Origin: Paraescarpia echinospica
Taxonomy: Eukaryota; Annelida; Polychaeta; Sabellida; Siboglinidae
NCBI GenBank assembly: GCA_020002185.1
Contig: CM034534.1
Span: 39,094,168 to 39,158,167, forward strand
Direction of reading: 5' to 3'
Length of the DNA stretch: 64,000 bases
In this document: in pieces, positions 1-10,900 of the stretch
How positions within the stretch are numbered: the first letter of the stretch is position 1
Layout of the letters: every line of letters begins with the position of its first letter
Translations under genes and position numbers: made by a program
Notes under the pieces: model-generated
Told to the model about the DNA's origin: nothing
Databases searched by the model: none
The model's input: only the letters and a program-made list of their open reading frames with translations

Positions 1-995
1 NNNNNNNNNNNNNNNNNNNNNNNNNNNNNNNNNNNNNNNNNNNNNNNNNNNNNNNNNNNNNNNNNNNNNNNNNNNNNNNNNNNNNNNNNNNNNNNNNNNN
101 NNNNNNNNNNNNNNNNNNNNNNNNNNNNNNNNNNNNNNNNNNNNNNNNNNNNNNNNNNNNNNNNNNNNNNNNNNNNNNNNNNNNNNNNNNNNNNNNNNNN
201 NNNNNNNNNNNNNNNNNNNNNNNNNNNNNNNNNNNNNNNNNNNNNNNNNNNNNNNNNNNNNNNNNNNNNNNNNNNNNNNNNNNNNNNNNNNNNNNNNNNN
301 NNNNNNNNNNNNNNNNNNNNNNNNNNNNNNNNNNNNNNNNNNNNNNNNNNNNNNNNNNNNNNNNNNNNNNNNNNNNNNNNNNNNNNNNNNNNNNNNNNNN
401 NNNNNNNNNNNNNNNNNNNNNNNNNNNNNNNNNNNNNNNNNNNNNNNNNNNNNNNNNNNNNNNNNNNNNNNNNNNNNNNNNNNNNNNNNNNNNNNNNNNN
501 NNNNNNNNNNNNNNNNNNNNNNNNNNNNNNNNNNNNNNNNNNNNNNNNNNNNNNNNNNNNNNNNNNNNNNNNNNNNNNNNNNNNNNNNNNNNNNNNNNNN
601 NNNNNNNNNNNNNNNNNNNNNNNNNNNNNNNNNNNNNNNNNNNNNNNNNNNNNNNNNNNNNNNNNNNNNNNNNNNNNNNNNNNNNNNNNNNNNNNNNNNN
701 NNNNNNNNNNNNNNNNNNNNNNNNNNNNNNNNNNNNNNNNNNNNNNNNNNNNNNNNNNNNNNNNNNNNNNNNNNNNNNNNNNNNNNNNNNNNNNNNNNNN
801 NNNNNNNNNNNNNNNNNNNNNNNNNNNNNNNNNNNNNNNNNNNNNNNNNNNNNNNNNNNNNNNNNNNNNNNNNNNNNNNNNNNNNNNNNNNNNNNNNNNN
901 NNNNNNNNNNNNNNNNNNNNNNNNNNNNNNNNNNNNNNNNNNNNNNNNNNNNNNNNNNNNNNNNNNNNNNNNNNNNNNNNNNNNNNNNNNNNNNN
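1..995. other. Assembly gap (Ns)
   Basis: All bases are N. The gap stops where a 49-bp tandem array begins, so it probably hides more of that array. Confidence 0.99.
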
Positions 996-3328
996 TTCAC
1001 CACATAACAAGAGGGGACAGAAAGGGTGGTGGTGTAGCTACATGTTCACCACATAACAAGAGGGGACAGAAAGGGTGGTGATGTAGCTACATGTTCACCA
1101 CATAACAAGAGGAGACAGAAAAGGTGGTGGTGTAGCTACATGTTCACCACATAACAAGAGGAGACAGAAAGGGTGGTGGTGTAGCTACATGTTCACCACA
1201 TAACAAGAGGGGACAGAAAGGGTGGTGGTGTAGCTACATGTTCACCACATAACAAGAGGGGACAGAAAGGGTGGTGGTGTAGCTACATGTTCACCACATA
1301 ACAAGAGGAGACAGAAAGGGTGGTGATGTAGCTACATGTTCACCACATAACAAGAGGAGACAGAAAGGGTGGTGGTGTAGCTACATGTTCACCACATAAC
1401 AAGAGGGGACAGAAAGGGTGGTGATGTAGCTACATGTTCACCACAAAACAAGGGGGGACAGAAAGGGTGGTGGTGTAGCTACATGTTCACCACATAACAA
1501 GAGGGGACAGAAAGGGTGGTGGTGTAGCTACATGTTCACCACATAACAAGAGGAGACAGAAAAGGTGGTGGTGTAGCTACATGTTCACCACATAACAAGA
1601 GGAGACAGAAAGGGTGGTGGTGTAGCTACATGTTCACCACATAACAAGAGGGGACAGAAAGGGTGGTGATGTAGCTACATGTTCACCACAAAACAAGGGG
1701 GGACAGAAAGGGTGGTGGTGTAGCTACATGTTCACCACATAACAAGAGGGGACAGAAAGGGTGGTGGTGTAGCTACATGTTCACCACATTACACGAGGGG
1801 ATAGAAAGGGTGGTGGTGTAGCTACATGTTCACCACATAACAAGAGGGGACAGAAAGGGTGGTGGTGTAGCTACATGTTCACCACATAACAAGAGGGGAC
1901 AGAAAGGGTGGTGGTGTAGCTACATGTTCACCACATAACAAGAGGGGACAGAAAGGGTAGTGGTGTAGCTACATGTTCACCACATAACAAGAGCGGACAG
2001 AAAGGGTGGTGGTGTAGCTACATGTTCACCACATAACAAGAGGAGACAGAAAGGGTGGTGGTGTAGCTACATGTTCACCACATAACAAGAGGGGACAGAA
2101 AGGGTGGTGGTGTAGCTACATGTTCACCACATAACAAGAGGGGACAGAAAGGGTGGTGATGTAGCTACATGTTCACCACATAACAAGGGGGGACAGAAAG
2201 GGTGGTGATGTAGCTACATGTTCACCACATTACACGAGGGGATAGAAAGGGTGGTGGTGTAGCTACATGTTCACCACATAACAAGAGGGGACAGAAAGGG
2301 TGGTGATGTAGCTACATGTTCACCACATAACAAGAGGGGACAGAAAGGGTGGTGATGTAGCTACATGTTCACCACATAACAAGAGGGGACAGAAAGGGTG
2401 GTGGTGTAGCTACATGTTCACCACATAACAAGAGGGGACAGAAAGGGTGGTGATGTAGCTACATGTTCACCACATAAGAGGGGACAGAAAGGGTGGTGGT
2501 GTAGCTACATGTTCACCACATAAGAGGGGACAGAAAGGGTGGTGGTGTAGCTACATGTTCACCACATAACAAGAGGGGACAGAAAGGGTGGTGGTGTAGC
2601 TACATGTTCACCACATAACAAGAGGGGACAGAAAGGGTGGTGGTGTAGCTACATGTTCACCACATAAGAGGGGACAGAAAGGGTGGTGGTGTAGCTACAT
2701 GTTCACCACATAACAAGAGGGGACAGAAAGGGTGGTGGTGTAGCTACATGTTCACCACATAACAAGAGGGGACAGAAAGGGTGGTGGTGTAGCTACATGT
2801 TCACCACATTACACGAGGGGACAGAAAGGGTGGTGGTGTAGCTACATGTTCACCACATAACAAGAGGGGACAGAAAGGGTGGTGGTGTAGCTACATGTTC
2901 ACCACATAACAAGAGGAGATAGAAAGGGTGGTGGTGTAGCTACATGTTCACCACATAACAAGAGGAGACAGAAAGGGTGGTGGTGTAGCTACATGTTCAC
3001 CACATTACACGAGGGGATAGAAAGGGTGGTGGTGTAGCAACATGTTCACCACATAACAAGAGGGGACAGAAAGGGTGGTGGTGTAGCTACATGTTCACTA
3101 CATTACACGAGGGGATAGAAAGGGTGGTGGTGTAGCTACATGTTCACCACATAACAAGAGGGGACAGAAAGGGTGGTGGTGTAGCTACATGTTCACCACA
3201 TTACACGAGGGGACAGAAAGAGTGGTGGTGTAGCTACATGTTCACCACATAACAAGAGGGGACAGAAAGGATGATGGTGTAGCTATATGTTCACCACATA
3301 AGAGGGGACAGAAAGGGTGGTGGTGTAG
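996..3328. repeat. 49-bp tandem satellite, about 47 copies
   Basis: The unit begins TTCACCACATAACAAGAGGG and ends in TGTAGCTACATG, and contains the palindrome TGTAGCTACA. Variants recur: units with TTACACGAG in place of TAACAAGAG, units lacking AACA (45 bp), and GTGATG versus GTGGTG. Variants are interleaved, which suggests block duplication. No coding frame or ribozyme core was recognised. The array runs into the gap on its left. Confidence 0.97.
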
Positions 3329-3630
3329 CCATCTACACACAAAAACAATTCAAATGTAAACTGATTGAAACAAAATCATTTGTGGTGGATAACATTTGAA
3401 TGTGTTACTGTGGAACTATCCTTAATAGACCACAAAAATATTACAGTCTATTGTAAGTACAGAACAGCAGGTTCAAATGTAGACATTTTTTGTGAAAACA
3501 TTGAAAATATCTTATATGATGCGAAATCAGTGAAAACAATATTTTTGTGTGGTGATTTTAACATAGATTTGTTAAAGCATGAGGATCATAGTAGTACCAA
3601 AAACTTCCTTGATTTGATTGAGGCGTAGTG

Positions 3631-4338
3631 TTTATCAATGTGCAGGGTTTATGCCAGAACAACAAGTCACTGCAGGGTCAGGAGGCCGTCTAAGGGCATT
3701 CACCAACCAGTCACTGCAGGGTCAGAAGGCTGCATAAGGCCATTTCTCTGCAGAGGTGGTTGGCTAATCACAACATTGGCACCCTCTGAAACTCACCCTC
3801 TACCTCCTCTATGCAGGGGATAGCTGCCCAATCATAACATATACCCTGTGGCATGGGAAGTAAAGCTATCCAATCATCGACATTTGCCCAGGGTTATAGG
3901 AAGAACAACTTCCACGTTCGATGCCATATTTGTCTCTAGAACGAACAAAGATGCACGTCACCCACCAACCAGCCCCATTTCTCCACCTTTGTAAATGATA
4001 GGAGGGTCAGTATCTCTAAGGGGTTGGCTTGACACCCAGATGGGTTCAGACCCAGGATTCTGGTCATGTGGCCGCAGTCACATGACCATTGATCAAGTAG
4101 CTGGCCAGGGATCACATCCGATCATGTGAAATATCTCGGCTTGACACCCAGAGGGATGCCGACCCAGGATTCTGGTCATGTGGCCGCAGTCACATGATCA
4201 AGTAACTGACCCAGGATCACATCCGATCGTGTAAAATATCCTGGTCTTGCATCCTGTTCTCAGGCTGTCACAGCTGGCCCCAAAGAGATCTGGCCGGACT
4301 GTCCCATTTTGCCATAATAAATTTGATGCATTTATCAA
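3631..4338. mobile_element. Possible insertion inside LINE A flanked by TTTATCAA
   Basis: About 0.7 kb separates two consecutive parts of the LINE A endonuclease frame. TTTATCAA occurs at 3631-3638 and again at 4331-4338, as expected for an 8-bp target duplication. Inside are two tandem-like stretches (about 4030-4130 and 4140-4245) sharing CTTGACACCCAGA and GGTCATGTGGCCGCAGTCAC. No clear terminal inverted repeat was seen, so the element type is unknown and the target duplication could be coincidental. Confidence 0.45.
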
Positions 4339-4753
4339 ATGAGTTGTGTTATTCTGTCATAAATGTACAGTTTAGGTCTTTACCCCTTAATTGATAAACT
4401 AACCAGAATAACAGACTGCTCAGCCACACTAATTGATGATATATTTACAAATGAATTGAAACACAACCTTACTTGTAGTATTTTATTCAATTATATCAGT
4501 GACCATTTACCAGTTTTTGCAATATGTGATTATTATATAAATAGAAAAGTCCTAAAAGAAGTTCATTATAATGATAACTGGAGACACATTGGTTTCACTT
4601 TCAAATGAATTAAGTTTACAATCCTGGGACACTGTTCTAAATACAAATGATGTTAATTATGCCTATGATAAATTCTTAAATATATATACTAATATATTTA
4701 ACAAACGTTGCCCGGTAAAACAAGTTTTGAGAAAGTATTGTGTTAAAAAATAA

Positions 4754-4921
4754 ACCTTGGTTCATTAAGGGTTTAAAACCTTGGTTCACTAAGGGTTTAA
4801 AACCTTGGTTCATTAAAGGTTTAAAACCTTGGTTCACTAAGGGTTTAAAACCTTGGTTCACTAAGGGTTTAAAACCTTAGTTCACTAAGGGTTTAAAACC
4901 TTGGTTCACTAAGGGTTTAAA
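4754..4921 (+). repeat. 24-bp in-frame coding minisatellite in LINE A
   Basis: About seven tandem copies of a 24-bp unit (CCTTGGTTCACTAAGGGTTT plus AAAA) encode the 8-aa repeat PWFTKGLK in the LINE A frame, between the endonuclease and RT. This is the place where related LINEs have one KPWxTKGL-like motif. One unit has TGG changed to TAG. The unit length keeps the frame, so the array grew by tandem duplication of coding sequence. Confidence 0.85.
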
Positions 4922-6825
4922 ATGTGCCTGTGCTAAGAAAAAGAGGTTATACAAAGCATTTATTATAATCCAGATCTGGTGAAGCAGAACGTAAGTATAA
5001 AACTAAATTGACAGCAATATTAAGACTTACTGAAGAAAACTGCTACAGCTCATTGTTAGAGAAACGAAGAAATAATGTCAAGGAAACTTGGAAAATATTA
5101 AACAGTGTAATTAACAAACAATTTAACACGTCTTTGTATCCTGAATATTTTATGAAAAATAACAAAATCATTTCGGACAAGACAGATAAATGAATTGAAT
5201 ACTTTTTTTTACACATGTTGGGCCTAATTTAGTAAAGCACATTTCATTACCTGCAAGGAATGTGTCTATTTATGGTTACTTGGGGAAAAGACTAGAAAGT
5301 TGCATGTTTTTAAGTCCAGTTAATGATCAAGAAATTATTAGAATTGTTCAACATTTCAAAACAAAAATGTCAACAGATTGTAATGACATTAACATGAGTA
5401 TGATTAAGAAAATAATTACTCATATTGTAAAACCATTTAGTCATATATGCAATGTAGCTTTTCAAACAGGTGTATTTCCTAGCAAAATGAAAATTGCCAA
5501 AGTTGTACCAGTTTTTAAATCTGGAGAAAAGGGTGTGTTTACAAACTACAGACCTGTCTCATTGCTACCGCAATTTTCAAAAATACTAGAGAAACTATAG
5601 TGACAAATTCATAAACAAGTATGATGTACTTTGTCCAGGCCAGTATGGCTTTAGATCTAACATGTCAACTTCTCTTGCTCTTCTGGAATTGGTTGAAGAA
5701 ATTGCCAGTGCACTTGATCATAACAAATATGCTATTGGTGTATTTGTTGATCTAAAAAAAACATTTAACACTATTGATCATTATATACTTCCAAAAAACT
5801 ACATTATTATGGTATACGTGGTACAGCTCATAAATGGATTGTGAGCTATCTGGAAAATAGAAAGCAATATGTTTAGTATAATAATTGTGACTCTTAGGTA
5901 CTTGATGTAGGTTGTGGTGTTCCACAGGGCTCTATTTTAGGACCAAAGCTATTTGTTATGCATATAAACGACATTTGTAATGTCTCGGAAGTATTTAAGT
6001 ATATTCTACTTGCTGATGTTACTAACTTATTTTGTTGTGATTGTGATCTAGATGAACTTATCCGGAAGACAAATGCTGAATTAGACAAGCTTCATGTATG
6101 GTTTGCTGTAAATAAAAAACGTTACAAAAACAAATTACATGATATTTTAAAATCACATATTGAATTCAAGTATTCCGATAAAGATAAACGAGCAAGAAAT
6201 CAATACAGTTGAAGTCACTACAATTTTAAGTATTCTGATTGATGACAGGTTAACATGGAAAAATCACATTTCTTTAGTGAAATCAAAACTGTCAAAAATG
6301 TTGTGCAATTATGTACAGAACTATTTCTTGATTGACAGTTGTGGCATGGCTATATTATACCATTCACTCTTTTTGCCTTATATTATGTACTATGCTGAAA
6401 TATGGGGCAACACTTACTCAACAAATGTTGAATGCCTGGTCTTGCTACAGAAAAAGGTAATAAGGTTGCTATGCGGTGGTAAGAGATTGGACCATACATC
6501 AAAGTTATTTATAATCAGCACATTCTTAAAGTACCTGATATAGTGGAGTTAAAAACTGCTGTAATTATGTTGAAGGCATATCATAATCAATTGCCAAAGA
6601 ATATTCAACAGCTTTTCAGAATGTATGAATCTGTCTATGTGACCAGAAAGGTTCATAATCTTACACACTGTTACGCTCGTACTGCTTTGAAAAGTATGTG
6701 TCTATCGATTAAAGGTGTTAAGCTCTGCAATTCGCTTGATAAGTCACTAATTTGTTGTCAAAATATTCATCTTTTCAAAAAGAAATACAAAGAAAAATGA
6801 TTGAGTTGCTATGCATTTAATAAGT

Positions 6826-7112
6826 AGGTATTAGTGCATCAGGGACACTGGATAGGTTTAGAAAGTCTTTAAAGACTCATCTTCTTATTAGACATTTTAA
6901 TTAATTTAAATTGTTTCGTTGTGACGGGCATTATTTTATAATTTTAGTATTATTTGTCTTAAAATTAGTGTTTCTATTTTAATGTTCAGTATTACATGTC
7001 TTAAAACCAATGCTTAGTTTTTAATATATTAATGTACATTTATTTTATCGCTTGTACAGTGCATCGATCCGCTATGCGGAAATTAGCGCTAAAGAAATAC
7101 CGTATTATTAAA
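6826..7112 (+). mobile_element. 3' fragment of an L2/CR1-type LINE
   Basis: A short frame SGTLDRFRKSLKTHLLIRHF ends with a stop at about 6904. It matches the C-termini of the two LINEs at 58.9 kb ([13 protein letters not shown]) and 62.8 kb ([13 protein letters not shown]). Downstream, GCGCTAAAGAAATACC followed by an AT-rich tail resembles the GCGCTATA-type 3' ends of those elements. This is a separate, 5'-truncated insertion immediately after LINE A. Confidence 0.65.
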
Positions 7113-7363
7113 ACAAAAAAACTGGTGTTGGAGTTTTATTATTATTAACTTCTTCTTTTTAAAAAACGGCCTGCCTTGATTGGTCATGAGAATTATATTG
7201 TACGAATGGTGAGGTCAAATGTGTAATTACAAACGGTGTTAAACTGTATTGTGTATGTTTTGGGTTAATAGGGCAAGTAATCATAAGTACTACACTTCTT
7301 CTTGTCCTTTTTCAACAATTGTATATAACTATAATTTAATAATTTGCTACATTATGTCTGTGG

Positions 7364-7907
7364 TCATTGAAATATGGCACAGTGTGAAATCAAAGAATTA
7401 GATACATACTCCATCTTCTTATCATAGTTGAAATTGGCCTGTGGTGAGGACCGTTGTTGTAGAGGCTGTGATAGCACCTGTTTCACCCGCTCTGGTTGGT
7501 GAGCTGGTTGCTGAGGGCCACTGGTCAAGACACTACTATAACTCCTCATCTTGCTTCTGTCACTTGTCACTAGGCCCACGCCATCTGTCGCTATGATCCT
7601 GTCACTTGGTACCATACCACCTTCACTCGGTACCATGCTACTGTCACTTGACACCGTACTACTTTTCCTTTTCACTAGACCGCTGTCACTTGTCACCACA
7701 ATACCATCACTCGTCATACCACCATTTTCACTTGCCACTGTGCCATTGTCACTTGATATTATGTCACTGTCAATTGACATCACTCCACTGTCATTTGGTA
7801 CCATGCTACTCTCACTTTTCACCCTGCCAATATCACTTGTCTTCGTGTCATTGTTACTTGGTACCATGCCACCATCACTTGTTGCAGTGCCACTGGCAGT
7901 GGTAGAA
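7364..7907 (-). CDS. Gene 1 Ser/Asp-rich tail exon, possibly last
   Basis: The exon starts after acceptor TTTCATTCCAG at 7907. It encodes repeats of about 8-15 aa rich in S, D, G, M and V (for example TSDGGMVPS and SSDSSMVPS), then a Gln/Pro-rich stretch. A donor-like GTATGT follows ATGGA at 7410. If unused, the frame stops at 7364-7366 after HCAIFQ, and an ATTAAA lies shortly downstream. Either 7410 splices to an exon further left, or this is the terminal exon. The repeats are probably an unstructured, fast-evolving tail. Confidence 0.72.
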
Positions 7908-10900
7908 CTGGAATGAAAGATAACAATGCAAAATACATGAACTGTGTTCACTGGGTGAACAATGATGAAAACTACACAACTATGGTCTTGATGGTCACAT
8001 CGGATAAACTGTTGCACACATGTAACTGGGTGGGCAGGAAATCATGCAAAACACACTTTATTATTATATTCCAAAGACAAATGGCTACATATTTGTAGAA
8101 AGGTTGTCATAGACATTTGTAATAAGATTGCCTGCTTAACCTGTTACATTACATGTAAAAACAAGTCTGCCATTGAAATCTTCATTCCTGTTCAGCACTA
8201 TGTTTGTTTAGTCTATTGAGGCTTAACAGTAACAGAATCTGCCACCTTGGCATCATCACCCCAGGCAGTTACCACAAAACAACATTTGGTTTTCCTGACA
8301 GACAACCTGCCATGAGACAATTATATATCGGACTGATGTCCCCACTGGCAGTTTCATAAGATAATAACCTGCCAACTTGTGTCTAGGGCAGTTACCACAA
8401 TTGCAAACAGACACCCCACCCAGGGTGGGTAGTTATAACTTAGTAAATTTAGTTATAATACTGCACAGATTATGGTGAATAATATTACACACACGTGTCT
8501 ATTTCGCAGGCAGTTTACATTCAACATATATGATATGCAAATTCTAGTATTAAGAACATTATTAATAACAAAATGAGAACAAAGAACATTGATTTAATGC
8601 CACACAGATATCAGCTCACATGTGGGTGCGATGTTCTGCAAAGCACCATGGATGATCAGGGAACCTTATATGTAGCGGCCATCCAGCGCATTCCACATCC
8701 TGAAACACATGACCCGTTGAGTCACTCGGTTAAGTTTATCTACTCATGCAAGATAACAAGTAAAAAATGGGCCAAGTGGCCCTGAAGTCCTTTGGACTAA
8801 TACGTCTATATGTGACCCCGGCTGACCAAATGAGTGATAAGTCGGAAAAATTGTAACATTGTTTTCTTACATCCTTTTAAAGGTTTGGTAGGGTGCTTTA
8901 CACGGTTTCAAAAATTATGACTGCTACAAAAATTGGCAAAGTTATGGAGCATTGAACATGGTAGGGATCAAAAATTGAAAATGAAGAAAATGGCTGTTGA
9001 AGTTTTACATTATATATGCAAATGGATTGCATGGAAATATTACATGCACAACATTCAAATGTGGCACACAGTATGTAATATGTATGTTATGTTGCAATGA
9101 TACACTGTAAGTACAAATGTGCTGCTACAAAGACTTATCAAGTTATGCCAGATTATGTCTTTATGTGTAAAACGAGGACAGATTATTTGAGAGCAAAAGG
9201 TAGATTTACTGTTTGACACAGTTTAAAACCTACAGGCAACTGTCCAGTTTAACAGGGGTCTAGTGGCTTAATGCTGTCTGTTGACACAAGCTACTGCCAG
9301 TGACCAATTACAGATTAGTCACAGTTTCCATCAAACAATAGCAGGCAGAGAATCTTAGCTCCACAGCTGGGTGTAATACACAACAAGTGATAAATATATG
9401 ATACACTGGAAGTACAAATGTGCTTCTACAAAAATGTATAAAGTTATGCCAGATTATGACTTTATGTATAAAATTAAGAGGACAGATTATTTGAGAGCAA
9501 AAGTTAGTCTAAAGAAAATTAAAAATGGGTCAGCTGGACGGTGATAGACTGTTTGAACTTGAAGCCTTTGTCAAACGTTTGTCTCGACTTCACCGAAGGC
9601 GGTGTCCTGCTGTCAGAACTTCGAAGGTGTTACTCACCTAACTTACAGGTCTTTGTCAGTAAGAATAATGGGATGATAATTTACACCAACGTTGTTTCCT
9701 GTAGAAGTCATTTTGTGGGATATATTAGCATTAGTCATGCCAATTCAAAAATTAGTGCTACATAATAGTAGTTTGTCAAAATGTAAACAAACTCAAAGAC
9801 AGTTGCAGCTTAGCATTAGCCTGTTCTAAAATATTTTAATGACATAATGATATATTTCACATAAATATATAGGGAGCTAATGGAGAGGCCCATCATAATC
9901 CATAGCACTAATGAAGTATCTAAGTCACACTCCATATATTGAGTGACACATCTCATACTGTCTTTCTGGACTGTCGCAATGTCCAATAGTTTCCTATCAC
10001 AACCCTCGTGTACAATATACCAAAGCTATATATTTCCAACACCACAACATATGTATTATCATTGGATAGGTAATTGAATAATCTTTCAGATGAACGCAAC
10101 TTCTAGCAGCAGAAAATGAAGCATACAAAAGTTATACCGCAAACAATGACATGCATTCTCAAAATGTGATTCATTCAAAAATTAGTGCTATATAATAGTA
10201 ATTTGTCAAAATATAAACAAACTCAAAGACAGTTGCAGCTTACTGTCCACCAAGCAGTAGCTGAACAGTTTTATAATAATAATAATCCACAAGTTAAGTG
10301 GCAGTGATCTTCCTTTTATCATTCATGTGATGTTTATTGTGAGCAGGGCGGACAAATGGTTATCATACGTAGACAGGTACAGAAAGAAACTGACGTTTTC
10401 TATAAAAAGAACACATTTGCCTATCAATGGCATCTATTTCCTATTGTTGCTGTTTCTGCCTGGCATAAATCAAACAACCCTGTAGGTAATTATTAATGAA
10501 ATGTTTTTTTGTGAATCATAGTTACAGATCATTAAGGATTATTATGGAAGTAAAATGTTTACATGTTTACTGTTCACTGAAAAAAACAGCCCCACAGAAC
10601 TAATTATAGTTATTGTTAAGATGTTTAACCTAGTTCCATTATCTGACATTGTGCCAACAGATTGGTGTATTGGGATCATTAAGCCTATATAATTATTATA
10701 TAAACATAGCAGCAGACACTGGGACAGTGTGACTGCTGCCTGGCTAAATGTATGCAATGGTGCTTTGAAGTTAGTTCTGCCAACTATCCTTTTCACACAA
10801 GCCTATAGGTTTAGTAGCTGCCAGCACACTACTGAGCCTAAACTACCATGCAGGTGTGAAAAACGTGATGATGTGTTTGAACTTGACCCACTAATTAACT

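Larger units (their letters stand above)
3341..6800 (+). mobile_element. Jockey/CR1-type non-LTR retrotransposon A, decayed
   Basis: Broken reading frames on the plus strand follow the order of an APE-type LINE. An endonuclease piece contains CGDFNIDLL (about 3550) and continues after an interruption with SLGLYPLIDKLTRI (about 4370). The RT then shows VVPVFKSGEKG and NYRPVSLLPQFSKILEKL (5495-5600), a finger/palm piece with VFVDLKKTFNTIDH (about 5740), GVPQGSILGPKLF (5925-5955), and a thumb/C-terminal part ending near 6798. The catalytic YADD/FADD box reads LADV and the palm DxxKAF reads DLKKTF. Together with several stops and frameshifts, this makes the copy inactive. A related copy lies at 28.6-31.1 kb. 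The clade is inferred from motif style; RT phylogeny would settle it. Confidence 0.85.

Noticed and set aside
996..3328. CRISPR array or ribozyme satellite
   Set aside because: Units are contiguous with no unique spacers, and no hammerhead core was seen. The genome is eukaryotic.
7551..7916. Plus-strand frames of 99-121 aa opposite the Ser-rich exon
   Set aside because: They are shadows of the repetitive minus-strand coding exon.
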